A stretch of 64,000 nt of DNA, from assembly GCF_002161675.1 (NCBI RefSeq), contig NZ_NFIH01000009.1, positions 39,843-103,842 of the forward strand. The letters are read 5' to 3'. This DNA is from Pseudoflavonifractor sp. An44. GTDB lineage: Bacteria > Bacillota > Clostridia > Oscillospirales > Oscillospiraceae. Positions 43,911 through 53,731 of the stretch are shown here, in pieces. Position numbers and translations under genes: made by a program. Under the pieces are notes generated by a model that saw only the letters and a list, made by a program, of their open reading frames with translations, had not been told where the DNA came from and did not search any database. The number at the start of each line of letters is the position of its first letter. Position 1 is the first letter of the stretch.

Positions 43911-45142
43911 AACGCCACGATGGACTGCGCCAATGCCTTTTCTGGTGCGCTTTTCTCCTCTATTTGGTGGCCACCACCCTGCAATTTACCATGGCCACCG
44001 AGGTGGGTATGGTGGGCAAGATATTGACCCTGGCCCGCTACCTCTCCTTTGGGCTGGCCGGGTTGAAAATCCTGTGGGATTGGGCGCTGCTGGGCCTGAA
44101 AAAGGAGGGGCCGTGGTCCCTGACCCGGGGGGCGGTGGGCTGTGCCTTGAAATATATCCTGCTGGCAGGGATTGTGCTGCTGGCGGTGGTGACCTCCAAG
44201 GATACCTTGCCCCTGTTTGTGCTGGTGCTGCTGCTGGCCTCCAAAGGGGTGGAAGTGGACGACATCTTTGGGATCGCCCTGCCTGTGCAGGTACTGGTGC
44301 TGGCGTTTGTCTTCTTTCTCACCCTGGATGGGACCCTCCCCGACCTGACGTACGTGCGGGAGGACGCCACCGTGCGCCACTCCCTGGGCTTTACCTATCC
44401 CACCGTGGTGATGACCTACTTTTTTTTCATCCTGGTGTGGGCCATGTGGCGGTGCAGAAAGGGCATCTCAGTGGGCTCCGGAGTGGCGCTGTTGGCGGTC
44501 ACCGTGGGCCTTTACTACCTCACCGACGCCCGCAACGGCTTTTTGCTCTCCTGTGTGGTGATTCTGGTGGAGATGGTGCTGGGCCAGCGGTCCCGTTGGG
44601 ATGGCTTGGCCCGCCGTCTGAGTGAGCAGCGCTGGTGCCGGGTGTTGTGCCGGGTGGTGCGGTTTGGCTATGAATACTGTGCCGTGCTCCTGTGCGTTTT
44701 GTTGGCGGGACTGTGCTGGCTCTATCCCGCCCAACCGGCAGCGATGCTCAACAGTCTGCTCTCGGACCGTATCCGGCTCACTGCCCAGGCGGCTGCCAAC
44801 TACGGCATCCACCTGTTGGGCAACTCCATCCAGTGGGTGGGCTACGGCGGAGATGTGGATTGGGCGACCATTGGAGAGCGGTACAACTTTGTGGACTGCT
44901 CCTATTCCCTGACCCTGTTCAACTACGGCGTGATCTTCTCTGCCCTGGTCCTGGTGGGGCTGGTGCTTCTGGCCCGTCGGCTGTACAAACAGGGCAATTG
45001 GAACCACTGCTTCCTCTATCTCATGGTGTTGGGATGCTGCTTTATTGAGCCTCGGCTGCTGGAAGTGCACCTGAACCTGGTGCTCTTTGCCGCCGCGCCC
45101 ATCCTGTACACCTGTCCCAAGTGGCTGGAAGGCAGGAAGTGA
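43907..45142 (+). CDS. Wzy-like polysaccharide polymerase
   Basis: A 411-residue membrane protein with about ten or eleven hydrophobic segments (LFWCAFLLYLVATTLQFTM; ILLAGIVLLAVVTS; FFFILVWAMWRC; FNYGVIFSALVLVGLVLLARRL). A large loop near residues 285-330 holds YNFVDCSYSLTLFNYG, as in O-antigen polymerases. These enzymes join lipid-linked repeat units outside the membrane. Wzy proteins share little sequence, so topology and location (between glycosyltransferases and the flippase) carry most of the weight. Confidence 0.75.
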   Translation: MKRHDGLRQCLFWCAFLLYLVATTLQFTMATEVGMVGKILTLARYLSFGLAGLKILWDWALLGLKKEGPWSLTRGAVGCALKYILLAGIVLLAVVTSKDTLPLFVLVLLLASKGVEVDDIFGIALPVQVLVLAFVFFLTLDGTLPDLTYVREDATVRHSLGFTYPTVVMTYFFFILVWAMWRCRKGISVGSGVALLAVTVGLYYLTDARNGFLLSCVVILVEMVLGQRSRWDGLARRLSEQRWCRVLCRVVRFGYEYCAVLLCVLLAGLCWLYPAQPAAMLNSLLSDRIRLTAQAAANYGIHLLGNSIQWVGYGGDVDWATIGERYNFVDCSYSLTLFNYGVIFSALVLVGLVLLARRLYKQGNWNHCFLYLMVLGCCFIEPRLLEVHLNLVLFAAAPILYTCPKWLEGRK

Positions 45143-45144
45143 CC

Positions 45145-46608
45145 ATGGCCAAGATTCAGTCGGTAAAATTCAATTTCGTCATGAACAGCATCCTCACCAT
45201 GTCTGCCATGATCTTCCCCATTATCACCTACCCCTATGTGACCGGGATTTTGGGGCCTCAGGGAATTGGCACGGTGTCCTTTGCCAACTCGGTGGTGACC
45301 TACTTCTCCATGTTTGCCCAGCTGGGCATTCCCACCTACGGCATCCGGGCCTGCGCCAAGGTGCGGGACAACCGGGAAGAGTTGTCCAGAGTCACCCAGG
45401 AGATCTTGCTTATCAACCTGGTGACCTGCGTGGTGTCCTATGTGCTGTTCTTTATCTCCCTCCAGGCCATCCCTCAGCTCCGGGAGGAGAAGGGGCTCTA
45501 CCTGGTGATGAGCTCCATGATTCTGTTCAACTCCATCGGGGCGGAGTGGCTGTACAAGGGCCTGGAGCAGTACCGCTATATCACCCTAAGGTCGGTGCTC
45601 TTTAAGTTCATCGCCCTGGTGGGGATGTTCCTCCTTATCCATGAGGAGGGGGACTATGTGATCTACGGCGGCATCACCATTTTTGCCTCCGTGGGGTCCA
45701 ACCTCTTAAACCTCATCAACCTCAAGTGGCTGGTGGATGTGCGCCCCATGGGGCACTACAACTTCCGCCGCCACCTGCGGCCCATCTTCGTGTTCTTCGC
45801 TATGTCCATCGCCACCACGGTGTACACCAACATGGACAATGTGATGCTGGGCTTCCTCCGTGGCACCACGGAGAACGGCTACTATGATGCCGCGGTGAAG
45901 ATCAAGAACATCCTGGTCAGCGTGGTGGCCTCCCTGGGCACGGTGCTGCTGCCCCGAGTGTCCTACTACGTGGAGCGGGGGGAGAAGGAGGCCTTTGCCC
46001 AGGCCACTCAGAAGGCCCTGCGGTTTGTCTTCCTGCTGGCCATGCCTCTGTGCCTCTACTTCATCCTCTTTGCCCGGCCCTCCATCTACCTGCTGTCGGG
46101 CAAGGCCTTTGAGGCCTCCATTTTGCCCATGCAGCTGATCATGCCCACTCTGGTGTTCATCGGCCTGACTAACATTATGGGCATTCAAATTCTGGTGCCC
46201 ACCGGGCGGGAGAAACAGGTGCTGTTCTCCGAGCTTGTGGGGGCTGTGGTGAATGTGGTGGCCAACTCCCTGCTCATTCCCCAGATGGGGGCGGCCGGAG
46301 CGGCCATCGGCACGGTGCTGGCCGAGCTGGCGGTGCTGGTGGTGCAGATCGTCGCCCTGGGCCGGGAAATTCTCCCCGCTCTGGCGAAGCTGCCCTATCT
46401 CAGGGTATGGATGGCCCTGAGCGCTGCGGCGGCCTCGACGGGGTGGCTGTTGGGCAGTTCCCTCCACCCCCTCGTGGTACTGGTGGCTTCGGCGGTGCTG
46501 TTTTTCGCCTCCTATGGGGTACTCCTGCTGCTGTTGGGAGAGCCTATGGTGCGGGAGATCTGGTCCCAGGTGTGGGAAAAGACCGTGGGAAAAGTGTTGA
46601 AAAAGTAA
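45145..46608 (+). CDS. wzx: Wzx-like flippase
   Basis: A 487-residue MOP-superfamily exporter with about fourteen membrane segments. The start KIQSVKFNFVMNSILTMSAMIFPIITYPY and VTGILGPQGIGTVSFANSVVTYF match the RfbX/Wzx pattern. It turns lipid-linked repeat units to the outer face of the membrane for Wzy. Start ATG 45145 comes two bases after the wzy stop. Confidence 0.93.
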   Translation: MAKIQSVKFNFVMNSILTMSAMIFPIITYPYVTGILGPQGIGTVSFANSVVTYFSMFAQLGIPTYGIRACAKVRDNREELSRVTQEILLINLVTCVVSYVLFFISLQAIPQLREEKGLYLVMSSMILFNSIGAEWLYKGLEQYRYITLRSVLFKFIALVGMFLLIHEEGDYVIYGGITIFASVGSNLLNLINLKWLVDVRPMGHYNFRRHLRPIFVFFAMSIATTVYTNMDNVMLGFLRGTTENGYYDAAVKIKNILVSVVASLGTVLLPRVSYYVERGEKEAFAQATQKALRFVFLLAMPLCLYFILFARPSIYLLSGKAFEASILPMQLIMPTLVFIGLTNIMGIQILVPTGREKQVLFSELVGAVVNVVANSLLIPQMGAAGAAIGTVLAELAVLVVQIVALGREILPALAKLPYLRVWMALSAAAASTGWLLGSSLHPLVVLVASAVLFFASYGVLLLLLGEPMVREIWSQVWEKTVGKVLKK

Positions 46609-46625
46609 ATGGAATCTGGTATAAT
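46597..46625 (+). promoter_or_regulatory. Internal promoter after wzx
   Basis: TTGAAA (46597-46602), 17 bases, TATAAT (46620-46625), overlapping the end of wzx. The expected start point is about 46632, only about 25 bases before a terminator. Confidence 0.75.
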
Positions 46626-46655
46626 TCGTTGGATAAACACCAGCGAGGACAAAAG

Positions 46656-46688
46656 GAAGCTGGCGCATCCCGCCAGCTTCTCTTTTTT
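46656..46688 (+). terminator. Terminator inside the polysaccharide locus
   Basis: GAAGCTGGCG (46656-46665) pairs with CGCCAGCTTC (46671-46680), then TCTTTTTT. It stands between the promoter above and the second DUF4422 gene, so it would stop both the main operon and the internal transcript unless bypassed. Confidence 0.9.
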
Positions 46689-46701
46689 GGGAGGGAACCC
46701 C

Positions 46702-47550
46702 TTGTCTCAAATCAAATTATTTGTGTGCTGTCACCAGGCGGGGCAGCGCGTCCCGGCGCACCCCCTCCTCCACCCCGTGCAGGTGGGGGCGGCGCTGGCC
46801 CAAGACCATTTCCCTGGTTTTGCCCACGACGATGCGGGAGAGAACATCTCCCAGAAGAACCGCTCCTACTGTGAGCTCACCGCCCACTACTGGGCGTGGA
46901 AGAACGTGGAGGCGGACTACTACGGATTTTTCCACTACCGCCGCTACCTGTATCTGGACGAGCACGCCCGCCGTCCCTACCGTCTGGCGGGAGAGTTGAC
47001 GGCGGAGGGCCTGGAGACCCTAGGCTTCGACCGGCTGGAGCAGTGGCTGGAGGGCAAGGCCTGCGTGGTGCCCATGGGAGAGGACATGCACATCTCGGTG
47101 CGGGACCACTACGCCCGGGCCCCTTATCACCACCGTGAGGACTTGGCTCTGGTGGAGGACATTGTGAGGGAGAAATACCCGGACTATGTGCCCGCCATGG
47201 AGGAATATCTCTCCGGCACCAACTGTTATTTTGGCAATATCTTTATCATGCAAAAGCCCCTGTTTGACCAGTATTGCGGGTGGCTTTTCTCCATTCTGGA
47301 GGAATTTGACCGCCGGGCAGACACCACCGGCTACTCCACCCAGGAGCTGCGGGTGGACGGGTATCTGGCCGAGCGGCTGTTGGGGGTGTATGTCACCCAT
47401 CTGCGCCGCACCACTGGGACCCAAGTGTACGAGCTGCCCCGGGTGCAGTTTGAGCCGGACAACAAGAAGCGGGTTCAGCGGAAGCTGCTCAACGCCCTGC
47501 TCCCACCGGGGAGCCGCCGGAGGGCTTGGGTGAAGAAGGGAAGAGGGTGA
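46702..47550 (+). CDS. DUF4422 protein, putative glycosyltransferase (second)
   Basis: A 282-residue DUF4422 member: IKLFVCCHQAG at the start, then DDAGENISQKNRSYCELTAHYWAWKN and ADYYGFFHYRRYL. The C-terminal half (TNCYFGNIFIMQKPLFDQY) also fits. TTG start at 46702 is chosen because GGGAGGG lies six bases upstream; reading further upstream would run through the terminator. Related to the gene at 39904 but clearly not a recent copy. Confidence 0.85.
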   Translation: MSQIKLFVCCHQAGQRVPAHPLLHPVQVGAALAQDHFPGFAHDDAGENISQKNRSYCELTAHYWAWKNVEADYYGFFHYRRYLYLDEHARRPYRLAGELTAEGLETLGFDRLEQWLEGKACVVPMGEDMHISVRDHYARAPYHHREDLALVEDIVREKYPDYVPAMEEYLSGTNCYFGNIFIMQKPLFDQYCGWLFSILEEFDRRADTTGYSTQELRVDGYLAERLLGVYVTHLRRTTGTQVYELPRVQFEPDNKKRVQRKLLNALLPPGSRRRAWVKKGRG

Positions 47551-48572
47551 AGCGCTTGGCAGCATGTGACATTTCTGTGATTATCCCGGTGTACAACATC
47601 CAGCAGCACTTGCGGGAGTGCCTGGACAGCGTGCTGGGCCAGAGCTATCCCCATCTCCAGGTGATCTGTGTGGACGACGGCTCCACCGATGAAAGCCCCG
47701 CCATCCTGGCCGAGTACGCCCAGAAAGACCCCCGGGTGCAGGTCATCCGCCAGAAAAACGCCGGACCCGGCGCTGCCCGGAACACTGGACTGGAGGCGGC
47801 AACGGGGGAGTATGTGATTTTCCTGGACTCGGACGACTGGTTCGAGCCGGACTTTTTGGAACAGATGGTGGACACCGCCCAGCGGGAAGGGGCGGACGTG
47901 GCCATTTGCCGGGCGGTGGAGTTTGACACCAACTCCGGGCGGGAGCTGCCCTCCGAGTGGATGATGAAAAAGCAGTATCTCCCCGGCAAGCTGGCCTTTG
48001 CCCCCCAGGAGATGGCTGACCACCTGTTCCAGTTCACCTATGGCATGCCATGGGACAAGTTCTACCGCCGGGAGCTGCTCACTTCTTCGGGCATTCGCTA
48101 CCCGGCCCTGAAAAACTCGGAGGATCTGGCCTTTGTCTATCCCACGCTGTTGGCGGCAACACGCATTGCCGTGGTGGACCAGGTGCTCATTCATCACCGG
48201 ATTAACCGCATGGCCTCGGTGTCCAACAGCCGCTGCGGCCAGCCCGAGGCCCCCTATGAGGCCTTCCAGATCGTCAAGGAGTATCTGGAGCAGCACCAGC
48301 TCATGGACACCTACCGCCGCAGTTTCCTCAACTGGGCCATGGAGTTTTTGGTCTGGCACATCAGCAACATGTCCCAGCGGGACATTCAGAGACAATACCT
48401 ACACACGCTGCGGCGCCAGTGGTTGCCCCAGCTGCACTTTGAGGAGCATCCCGCCAGCTACTACGAGAGCAAGAGCTGTTACGCCAAGTATCTGCTGGCC
48501 CGGTATGCCCCTTATCCTGTGTTTGCTGCCGTGGTGAAGGTGTATAAAAAAGCCAAACATGGGGGGCAGTGA
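47547..48572 (+). CDS. Glycosyltransferase family 2
   Basis: A 341-residue GT-A enzyme: [52 protein letters not shown] (DxD site). The C-terminal half resembles EpsJ/CpsJ-type transferases. GTG start 47547 overlaps the stop codon of the DUF4422 gene; AAGGGAAGAGG lies before it. Next gene starts just after its stop. Confidence 0.93.
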   Translation: MKRLAACDISVIIPVYNIQQHLRECLDSVLGQSYPHLQVICVDDGSTDESPAILAEYAQKDPRVQVIRQKNAGPGAARNTGLEAATGEYVIFLDSDDWFEPDFLEQMVDTAQREGADVAICRAVEFDTNSGRELPSEWMMKKQYLPGKLAFAPQEMADHLFQFTYGMPWDKFYRRELLTSSGIRYPALKNSEDLAFVYPTLLAATRIAVVDQVLIHHRINRMASVSNSRCGQPEAPYEAFQIVKEYLEQHQLMDTYRRSFLNWAMEFLVWHISNMSQRDIQRQYLHTLRRQWLPQLHFEEHPASYYESKSCYAKYLLARYAPYPVFAAVVKVYKKAKHGGQ

Positions 48573-48574
48573 GC

Positions 48575-49642
48575 ATGGAGAAGATGCAAATTTCCGTCAT
48601 TATCCCGGTGTACAACACCGAGGCCCACTTAAACGCCTGCCTGGACGGCGTTCTGAGCCAGAACATCCCCCACCTGGAGGTCATCTGTGTGGACGACGGC
48701 TCCACCGACCGCAGCCTGGAGGTGCTCCGCGAGTACGCCGCCCGTGATCCCCGGGTGGTGGTGCTCACCCAGAAAAACTCCTTTGCCGGCGTGGCCCGCA
48801 ACCACGGCCTGGAGGTGGCCCGGGGGGAGTACGTGGCCTTTTTGGACTCCGACGACAAGTTCCTGCCCGGGGCCCTGGAGGGGCTGTATGCCCAGGCCAA
48901 GGAGCATGACCTGGACGTCATCAAGGCGGGCTTTTCCTATGTGGAGCCGGGAGGAGAGCCCTATACCACCCTGTACTCCACCTTGAGCTGCATCGGCAAG
49001 GGTCAGGCCAAGCGGGTGATGCGCTTCACCGACCTGCCTCTGCGGCTGCTGCAAGTGCCCGACGTGCCCTGGAATGGCCTGTACCGCCGGGCCTTTTTGG
49101 AGCAAAACCACATCCACTTCAATAGCCTCCGGTGCATCAACGACCATTCCTTCTGGATTGCCTGCCTCATCCACGCACCCCGGCTCATGGTGACCCACAC
49201 CCCGGTGGCCTGCTACCGGGTGGAGCAGAGCACCTCTCTGGTGGGGCGTAAGGCGGCCCATTTCCACTGTCAGCTGGAGTCCTACCAGATTGTCCGGGAG
49301 ATGGTGAAGGATTTGCCGGACAAGCTGCGCCGCGCCGTCATGCGCAACGAGCTCAACGGCATGTTCGGCTGGTATGAGCGGCTGCGCCCCCAGGCCCCGG
49401 ACGTGGAGGACCTGGACCGACAGGTGGCGGAGTTTTTGAAGCAGTTGGATGAGGAAGAGGTGGGGGTGAAATTCCTCCGCTCCTTCTCCTATAGCGGCTC
49501 TTATTTCTCCCTGCGCTATGGCCAGCCCGCCCCCAAGCGCCCCAACCCCCTGGTGCGGGCGGTGAGCTGCTGGCGGGACCACGGGTGGACCTACACCTGG
49601 GAGAAGCTGCGCTCGAAAGGAGAACAGACATGGGTACGGTGA
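48575..49642 (+). CDS. Glycosyltransferase family 2
   Basis: A 355-residue GT-A enzyme similar to its upstream neighbour: [50 protein letters not shown]. The pair probably arose by duplication and now adds different sugars. ATG 48575 has GGGGGG nine bases upstream; GTG 48569 is an alternative too close to it. Its end overlaps the methyltransferase start by 13 bases. Confidence 0.92.
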   Translation: MEKMQISVIIPVYNTEAHLNACLDGVLSQNIPHLEVICVDDGSTDRSLEVLREYAARDPRVVVLTQKNSFAGVARNHGLEVARGEYVAFLDSDDKFLPGALEGLYAQAKEHDLDVIKAGFSYVEPGGEPYTTLYSTLSCIGKGQAKRVMRFTDLPLRLLQVPDVPWNGLYRRAFLEQNHIHFNSLRCINDHSFWIACLIHAPRLMVTHTPVACYRVEQSTSLVGRKAAHFHCQLESYQIVREMVKDLPDKLRRAVMRNELNGMFGWYERLRPQAPDVEDLDRQVAEFLKQLDEEEVGVKFLRSFSYSGSYFSLRYGQPAPKRPNPLVRAVSCWRDHGWTYTWEKLRSKGEQTWVR

Positions 49643-50550
49643 AAAATTCCTTGAAGAAGGTACTGCCCCCGCCTGTCTCCGCCTTCAACCGGGAGGTGGA
49701 GCGGATTTTGGCCGCTCAGGAGGGCAATGCTCAGCTGATCCAACAGTTGCGCCATGGGGTGGAATCGCTGACCCGACAGCTGGAGGATACCCAGAAGATG
49801 GTGAATGTCCTGACCAAAGTTGTGCAGGAGAACCAAGCTGCAAAACTGGAGCATGTGCGCAGACAATCGGCGGATGCCTCCCGGAATGCGGCAGAAGGGA
49901 CTTGGGCCAACGTCTTCCACGATACGATTCGAGAAAGCAAGTGGCTGACCGATGCCACATTTTCGCCGGGCAGATGGGCGGTGGGATATCCCTATCTGTA
50001 TGCCATGTATCGAGTGCTCAACGAATTCCAGCCCAAGCGTATTTTAGAGCTGGGGTTGGGCCAGTCCACCCGAATGATTGCCCAGTATGCTGCGGCCCAT
50101 GAGGGCGTAGAGCATCTTGTGGTGGAGCATGACCCGGCGTGGATTCAATTTTTCAGCCAGGCATTCTCCCTGCCCGCCTCCACGCAGATTGTACAGCTGG
50201 AGCGGGAAATGGTGCCCTATCAAGAGGCACAACAGGTGCGCGTGTTCCAGGGCTTTCAGCAGGCCTTGGCGGGAAAGCAGTTTGACTTTATCTCCATCGA
50301 CGCACCGTTGGGTGGAGATATGAAGGAGTACGCCAGGATCGACGTATTGCGTATGATGCCCGGATGTTTGAGTCGGGACTTTGTCGTTATGGTGGATGAC
50401 GCAGAGCGACCGGGAGAGCGGCATACCGTGGCAGCTATGGAGAAATGCTTGCAGGAACATGACATTGCCTATCAGCGTGGCGGATACAACGGGAAAAAAG
50501 ATACCGTTTTGCTCTGCTCACAGTCTGTGGGATTTTTGAGCAGTATGTGA
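49630..50550 (+). CDS. SAM-dependent methyltransferase-like protein with coiled coil
   Basis: A 306-residue protein. Residues about 20-85 form a heptad-rich helix (REVERILAAQEGNAQLIQQLRHGVESLTRQLED), likely a coiled coil. The rest is a class I methyltransferase fold: RILELGLGQSTRMIAQYAA (SAM motif I), HLVVEHDPAWIQFF, FISIDAPLGG and VVMVDDAERPGE. It may methylate a terminal sugar, which in ABC-type pathways can stop chain growth, with the coiled coil as a length gauge (inference by analogy with WbdD-like systems). Base composition is somewhat lower in GC than its neighbours. Start ATG 49630 has AAAGGAG. Confidence 0.8.
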   Translation: MGTVKNSLKKVLPPPVSAFNREVERILAAQEGNAQLIQQLRHGVESLTRQLEDTQKMVNVLTKVVQENQAAKLEHVRRQSADASRNAAEGTWANVFHDTIRESKWLTDATFSPGRWAVGYPYLYAMYRVLNEFQPKRILELGLGQSTRMIAQYAAAHEGVEHLVVEHDPAWIQFFSQAFSLPASTQIVQLEREMVPYQEAQQVRVFQGFQQALAGKQFDFISIDAPLGGDMKEYARIDVLRMMPGCLSRDFVVMVDDAERPGERHTVAAMEKCLQEHDIAYQRGGYNGKKDTVLLCSQSVGFLSSM

Positions 50551-50603
50551 GGGCTTGCCCCTGACACATCATGTGATGAAGAAAAGGAATGGAGAAAAAA
50601 GAA

Positions 50604-53600
50604 ATGGAACCTAAGGTTTCGGTGATTATCCCGGTATACAACGTGGAGAAGTACCTGGGCCCCTGCCTGGACAGTATATTGGGACAAACTCTGAACAACA
50701 TTGAGGTCATCTGCGTGGACGACGGCTCCACCGACCGCTCCCTGGACATTCTCCGGGAGTATGAGAAGCGGGATGCCCGGGTGAAGGTGCTCACCCAGCC
50801 CAACACCAACGCCGGAGCGGCCCGCAACAAGGGCATCCAGCAGGCCAGGGGCGAGTACCTGTCCTTCCTGGACTCGGACGACCACTTTGACCCCACCATG
50901 CTGGAGAAGTGTGCCGCCCGTATGGACCAGGACGGATCTGACGTGCTGGTGTTCGGGGCCAAGCAGCACAACATGCGCACCGGTATCATCTCGGACATGC
51001 CCTGGAGCCTGCGCCTGGACCGTTGCCCCCAGAAGTCGGTGTTCCCCCCCCGCGAGGTGAAGGACTACCTCTTCAACAACTTCCAGAACTGGCCGTGGAA
51101 CAAGCTGTTCCGCCGCTCCTTCGTGGAACAGCACCACATCACCTACCAGGAGATCACCCGCACCAACGACATGGCCTTTGTCTGTCAGGCCCTGGCCCAG
51201 GCCGGGCGCATCTCGGTGCTGGACGAGTATCTGGCCTACTACCGGGTGGAGACGGGCAGCAGCCTCCAGCAGAGCAACCACCGGGACCCCATGGCGTTTA
51301 CCCAGGCCTTTGTAGAGACCAAGCGCCGCCTGGAGCAGGTGGGACTGTACCACAAGTTTGAGAAGAGCTTTTTGAATGTGATGCTCAGCGGCACCCGAAC
51401 CAACCTCTATAATATGAAGACGGTGGAGGCCAAGGAGAGGGTTATTCGCTGGATTCAGAGCGAGATGGACCAGGAGTTCCATATGTTCTCCAAGGACCGC
51501 AGCTATTTCTACATGCCTGCCCACTACGATGAGCTCAAGGATCTGAGCCAGCAGGGCGAGGTGGCCCGGCAGGTGGCGGCCCCGGTGAAACAGCCCAAGG
51601 TGTCGGTGATTATGCCCTCCCTCAATGTGGGCCGCTTTATCCGGGAGTGTATTGCCAGTGTCAGCAAGCAGACCCTGGAGGACATTGAGGTCATCTGTGT
51701 GGACGCCGGGTCCACCGACGGCACCCTGGAGCTGCTGGAGTACGCCGCCCAGCTGGACCACCGCATTCAGGTAGTGCGCAGCGACAAGAAGAGCTACGGC
51801 TACCAGATGAACCTGGGACTGGATGCAGCTCGGGGCGAGTACATCGGCATTGTGGAGACCGACGACTGGATTGAGCCCACCATGTTTGAGACCATGTACC
51901 AGGCCGCCAAGGCCCAGAAGGCGGACATGGTCAAGTGCAACTACCACTGGTTCACCACCGGGCAGGGCAGACAGTCCCTCCCCTTTGAGAACCTGTCCCG
52001 CTGCCAGTACGGCAAGGTGTTCTGTCCCCGCACCGACGACCACGCCATCTTTACCACCACCCCCGCCATTTGGAGTGGCATCTACCGCAAGGACATGATC
52101 ACCAGCCACGGCATCCGCTTCCATGAGACCCCGGGGGCCTCCTTCCAGGACACCTCCTTCCACTTCATGGTGTGCACCGTGGCCCAGCGCTGCTATCTGC
52201 TGGAGGACCACTTGCACCACTACCGGAAGGACAACGACGGCTCCTCGGTGCACTCCAAGGGCAAGGTGTTCTGTGTCAGCGATGAGATGCACTACTACGA
52301 GCAGTTCCTGGATAAAAATCCCCAGTACAAGAAGGAGCTGTATGCCTTCTACCTGTCTTTGAAGTATGAGAAGTACCGCTGGAACTACGAGCGCCTGACG
52401 GCGGAGAACCAGTGGTCCTTTATGGAGCTGATGCACCGGGAGTTCCAGGAGGCCCACCGCCAGGGCCAGCTGGACAACCGGGAGTTTACCCCCGAGGCCT
52501 GGGAGAACCTGAGCCGGGTGGTCACCAACCCCATCCAGCAGTTCAAGCTCACCTGTAAGACCTATTCCACCCGCCCCAACCTGTCCCAGGTGTTCCCCGC
52601 CCAGGTGGTGGTGGAAAGCCGGGTGGAGGCCCCCAAGGTGTCGGTGATCATCCCCATGTACAATGTGGAGGAGTACATCGCCCAGACCGTGGACAGCGTG
52701 CTGGGCCAGACCGATAAGCAGGTGGAAGTGGTGTGCGTCAACGACGGCTCGGTGGACGCCACCCTGGACATCGTCCGGGACATCGCCCAGCGGGACGGCC
52801 GGGTGACCCTGCTCCACCAGATCAACAAGGGCCAGTCCGCCGCCCGAAATGTGGGCATCCAGCAGGCCAAGGGTGCGTTTATCATCTTCCTGGATGGGGA
52901 TGATATGCTGGAGGAGAACACTGTGGCCACCCTCTATCCCCAGGCGGTGGAGCGGGAGCTGGACGTGCTGTACTACGACGGCAAGTCCATCTACGACACC
53001 CCCGAGCTGGAGAAGGCCCACCCCTACTACAAGACGGCCTATGAGTACCTGGCCGAGTTGCCCGATGTGATGACGGGCCGGGACCTGTTCTGCCGCATGA
53101 AGGACGACCGGAAGTACCGGGCCTCCCCCTGTCTGGGCATGTACCGCAAGTCCTATCTGCTGGACAAGCACTTGACATTTGTGGAGGGCATTGTCCACGA
53201 GGACAACCTGTTTAGCATTCAGTCCTTGGTACAGGCCCAGCGGGTGGCCCACGTCACCGACCAGCTGCTCATCCGTCGGGTGCGGGAGGGCTCCACGGTG
53301 ACTATGAAGAAGACCTTCATGCACATCTACGGCTACCTCACCTGTATGACGGGCATGTATGAGTTTATCCAGAGCCGGGAGTACGACCAGGAGCTGCAGC
53401 GGCATGTGTCCACCGAGATCAGAAGCCTGTCCCGCCAGACCTGGAACGACTACGCTCTGGTGGAGGACAAGGGCGCCTGTCGGGGTAAGCTGACCCCCGC
53501 CGAGGACATGATGCTCAATGCCCTTATGGCGGGAGCGGGCGGCGGAGGCGGCTTTGCCGCCGACGAGGCCAACCTCATCCGAGCCTCCTGGACCTACCGC

Positions 53601-53726
53601 ATCGGCAGCTTCTTCACCTTCATCCCCCGGAAAATCCGGGGCGGCATCCGCTGCTACCAGGAGAACGGGAAGGAGTACACCATCAACCGGGTGAAAGAAA
53701 AATTCGCACACTTGTTTGGGAGATGA
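50604..53726 (+). CDS. Three-domain family 2 glycosyltransferase
   Basis: A 1,040-residue protein with three GT2 modules in a row. Module 1 (from residue 1): [38 protein letters not shown]. Module 2 (from about 330): [38 protein letters not shown]. Module 3 (from about 676): [37 protein letters not shown]. Each keeps an acidic DD pair, but the sites differ, so the modules may use different sugars. No membrane segment. ATG 50604 has GGAG nine bases upstream; ATG 50589 is possible. Such multi-domain enzymes often build a repeating chain in one step. Confidence 0.93.
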   Translation: MEPKVSVIIPVYNVEKYLGPCLDSILGQTLNNIEVICVDDGSTDRSLDILREYEKRDARVKVLTQPNTNAGAARNKGIQQARGEYLSFLDSDDHFDPTMLEKCAARMDQDGSDVLVFGAKQHNMRTGIISDMPWSLRLDRCPQKSVFPPREVKDYLFNNFQNWPWNKLFRRSFVEQHHITYQEITRTNDMAFVCQALAQAGRISVLDEYLAYYRVETGSSLQQSNHRDPMAFTQAFVETKRRLEQVGLYHKFEKSFLNVMLSGTRTNLYNMKTVEAKERVIRWIQSEMDQEFHMFSKDRSYFYMPAHYDELKDLSQQGEVARQVAAPVKQPKVSVIMPSLNVGRFIRECIASVSKQTLEDIEVICVDAGSTDGTLELLEYAAQLDHRIQVVRSDKKSYGYQMNLGLDAARGEYIGIVETDDWIEPTMFETMYQAAKAQKADMVKCNYHWFTTGQGRQSLPFENLSRCQYGKVFCPRTDDHAIFTTTPAIWSGIYRKDMITSHGIRFHETPGASFQDTSFHFMVCTVAQRCYLLEDHLHHYRKDNDGSSVHSKGKVFCVSDEMHYYEQFLDKNPQYKKELYAFYLSLKYEKYRWNYERLTAENQWSFMELMHREFQEAHRQGQLDNREFTPEAWENLSRVVTNPIQQFKLTCKTYSTRPNLSQVFPAQVVVESRVEAPKVSVIIPMYNVEEYIAQTVDSVLGQTDKQVEVVCVNDGSVDATLDIVRDIAQRDGRVTLLHQINKGQSAARNVGIQQAKGAFIIFLDGDDMLEENTVATLYPQAVERELDVLYYDGKSIYDTPELEKAHPYYKTAYEYLAELPDVMTGRDLFCRMKDDRKYRASPCLGMYRKSYLLDKHLTFVEGIVHEDNLFSIQSLVQAQRVAHVTDQLLIRRVREGSTVTMKKTFMHIYGYLTCMTGMYEFIQSREYDQELQRHVSTEIRSLSRQTWNDYALVEDKGACRGKLTPAEDMMLNALMAGAGGGGGFAADEANLIRASWTYRIGSFFTFIPRKIRGGIRCYQENGKEYTINRVKEKFAHLFGR

Positions 53727-53731
53727 AACAG

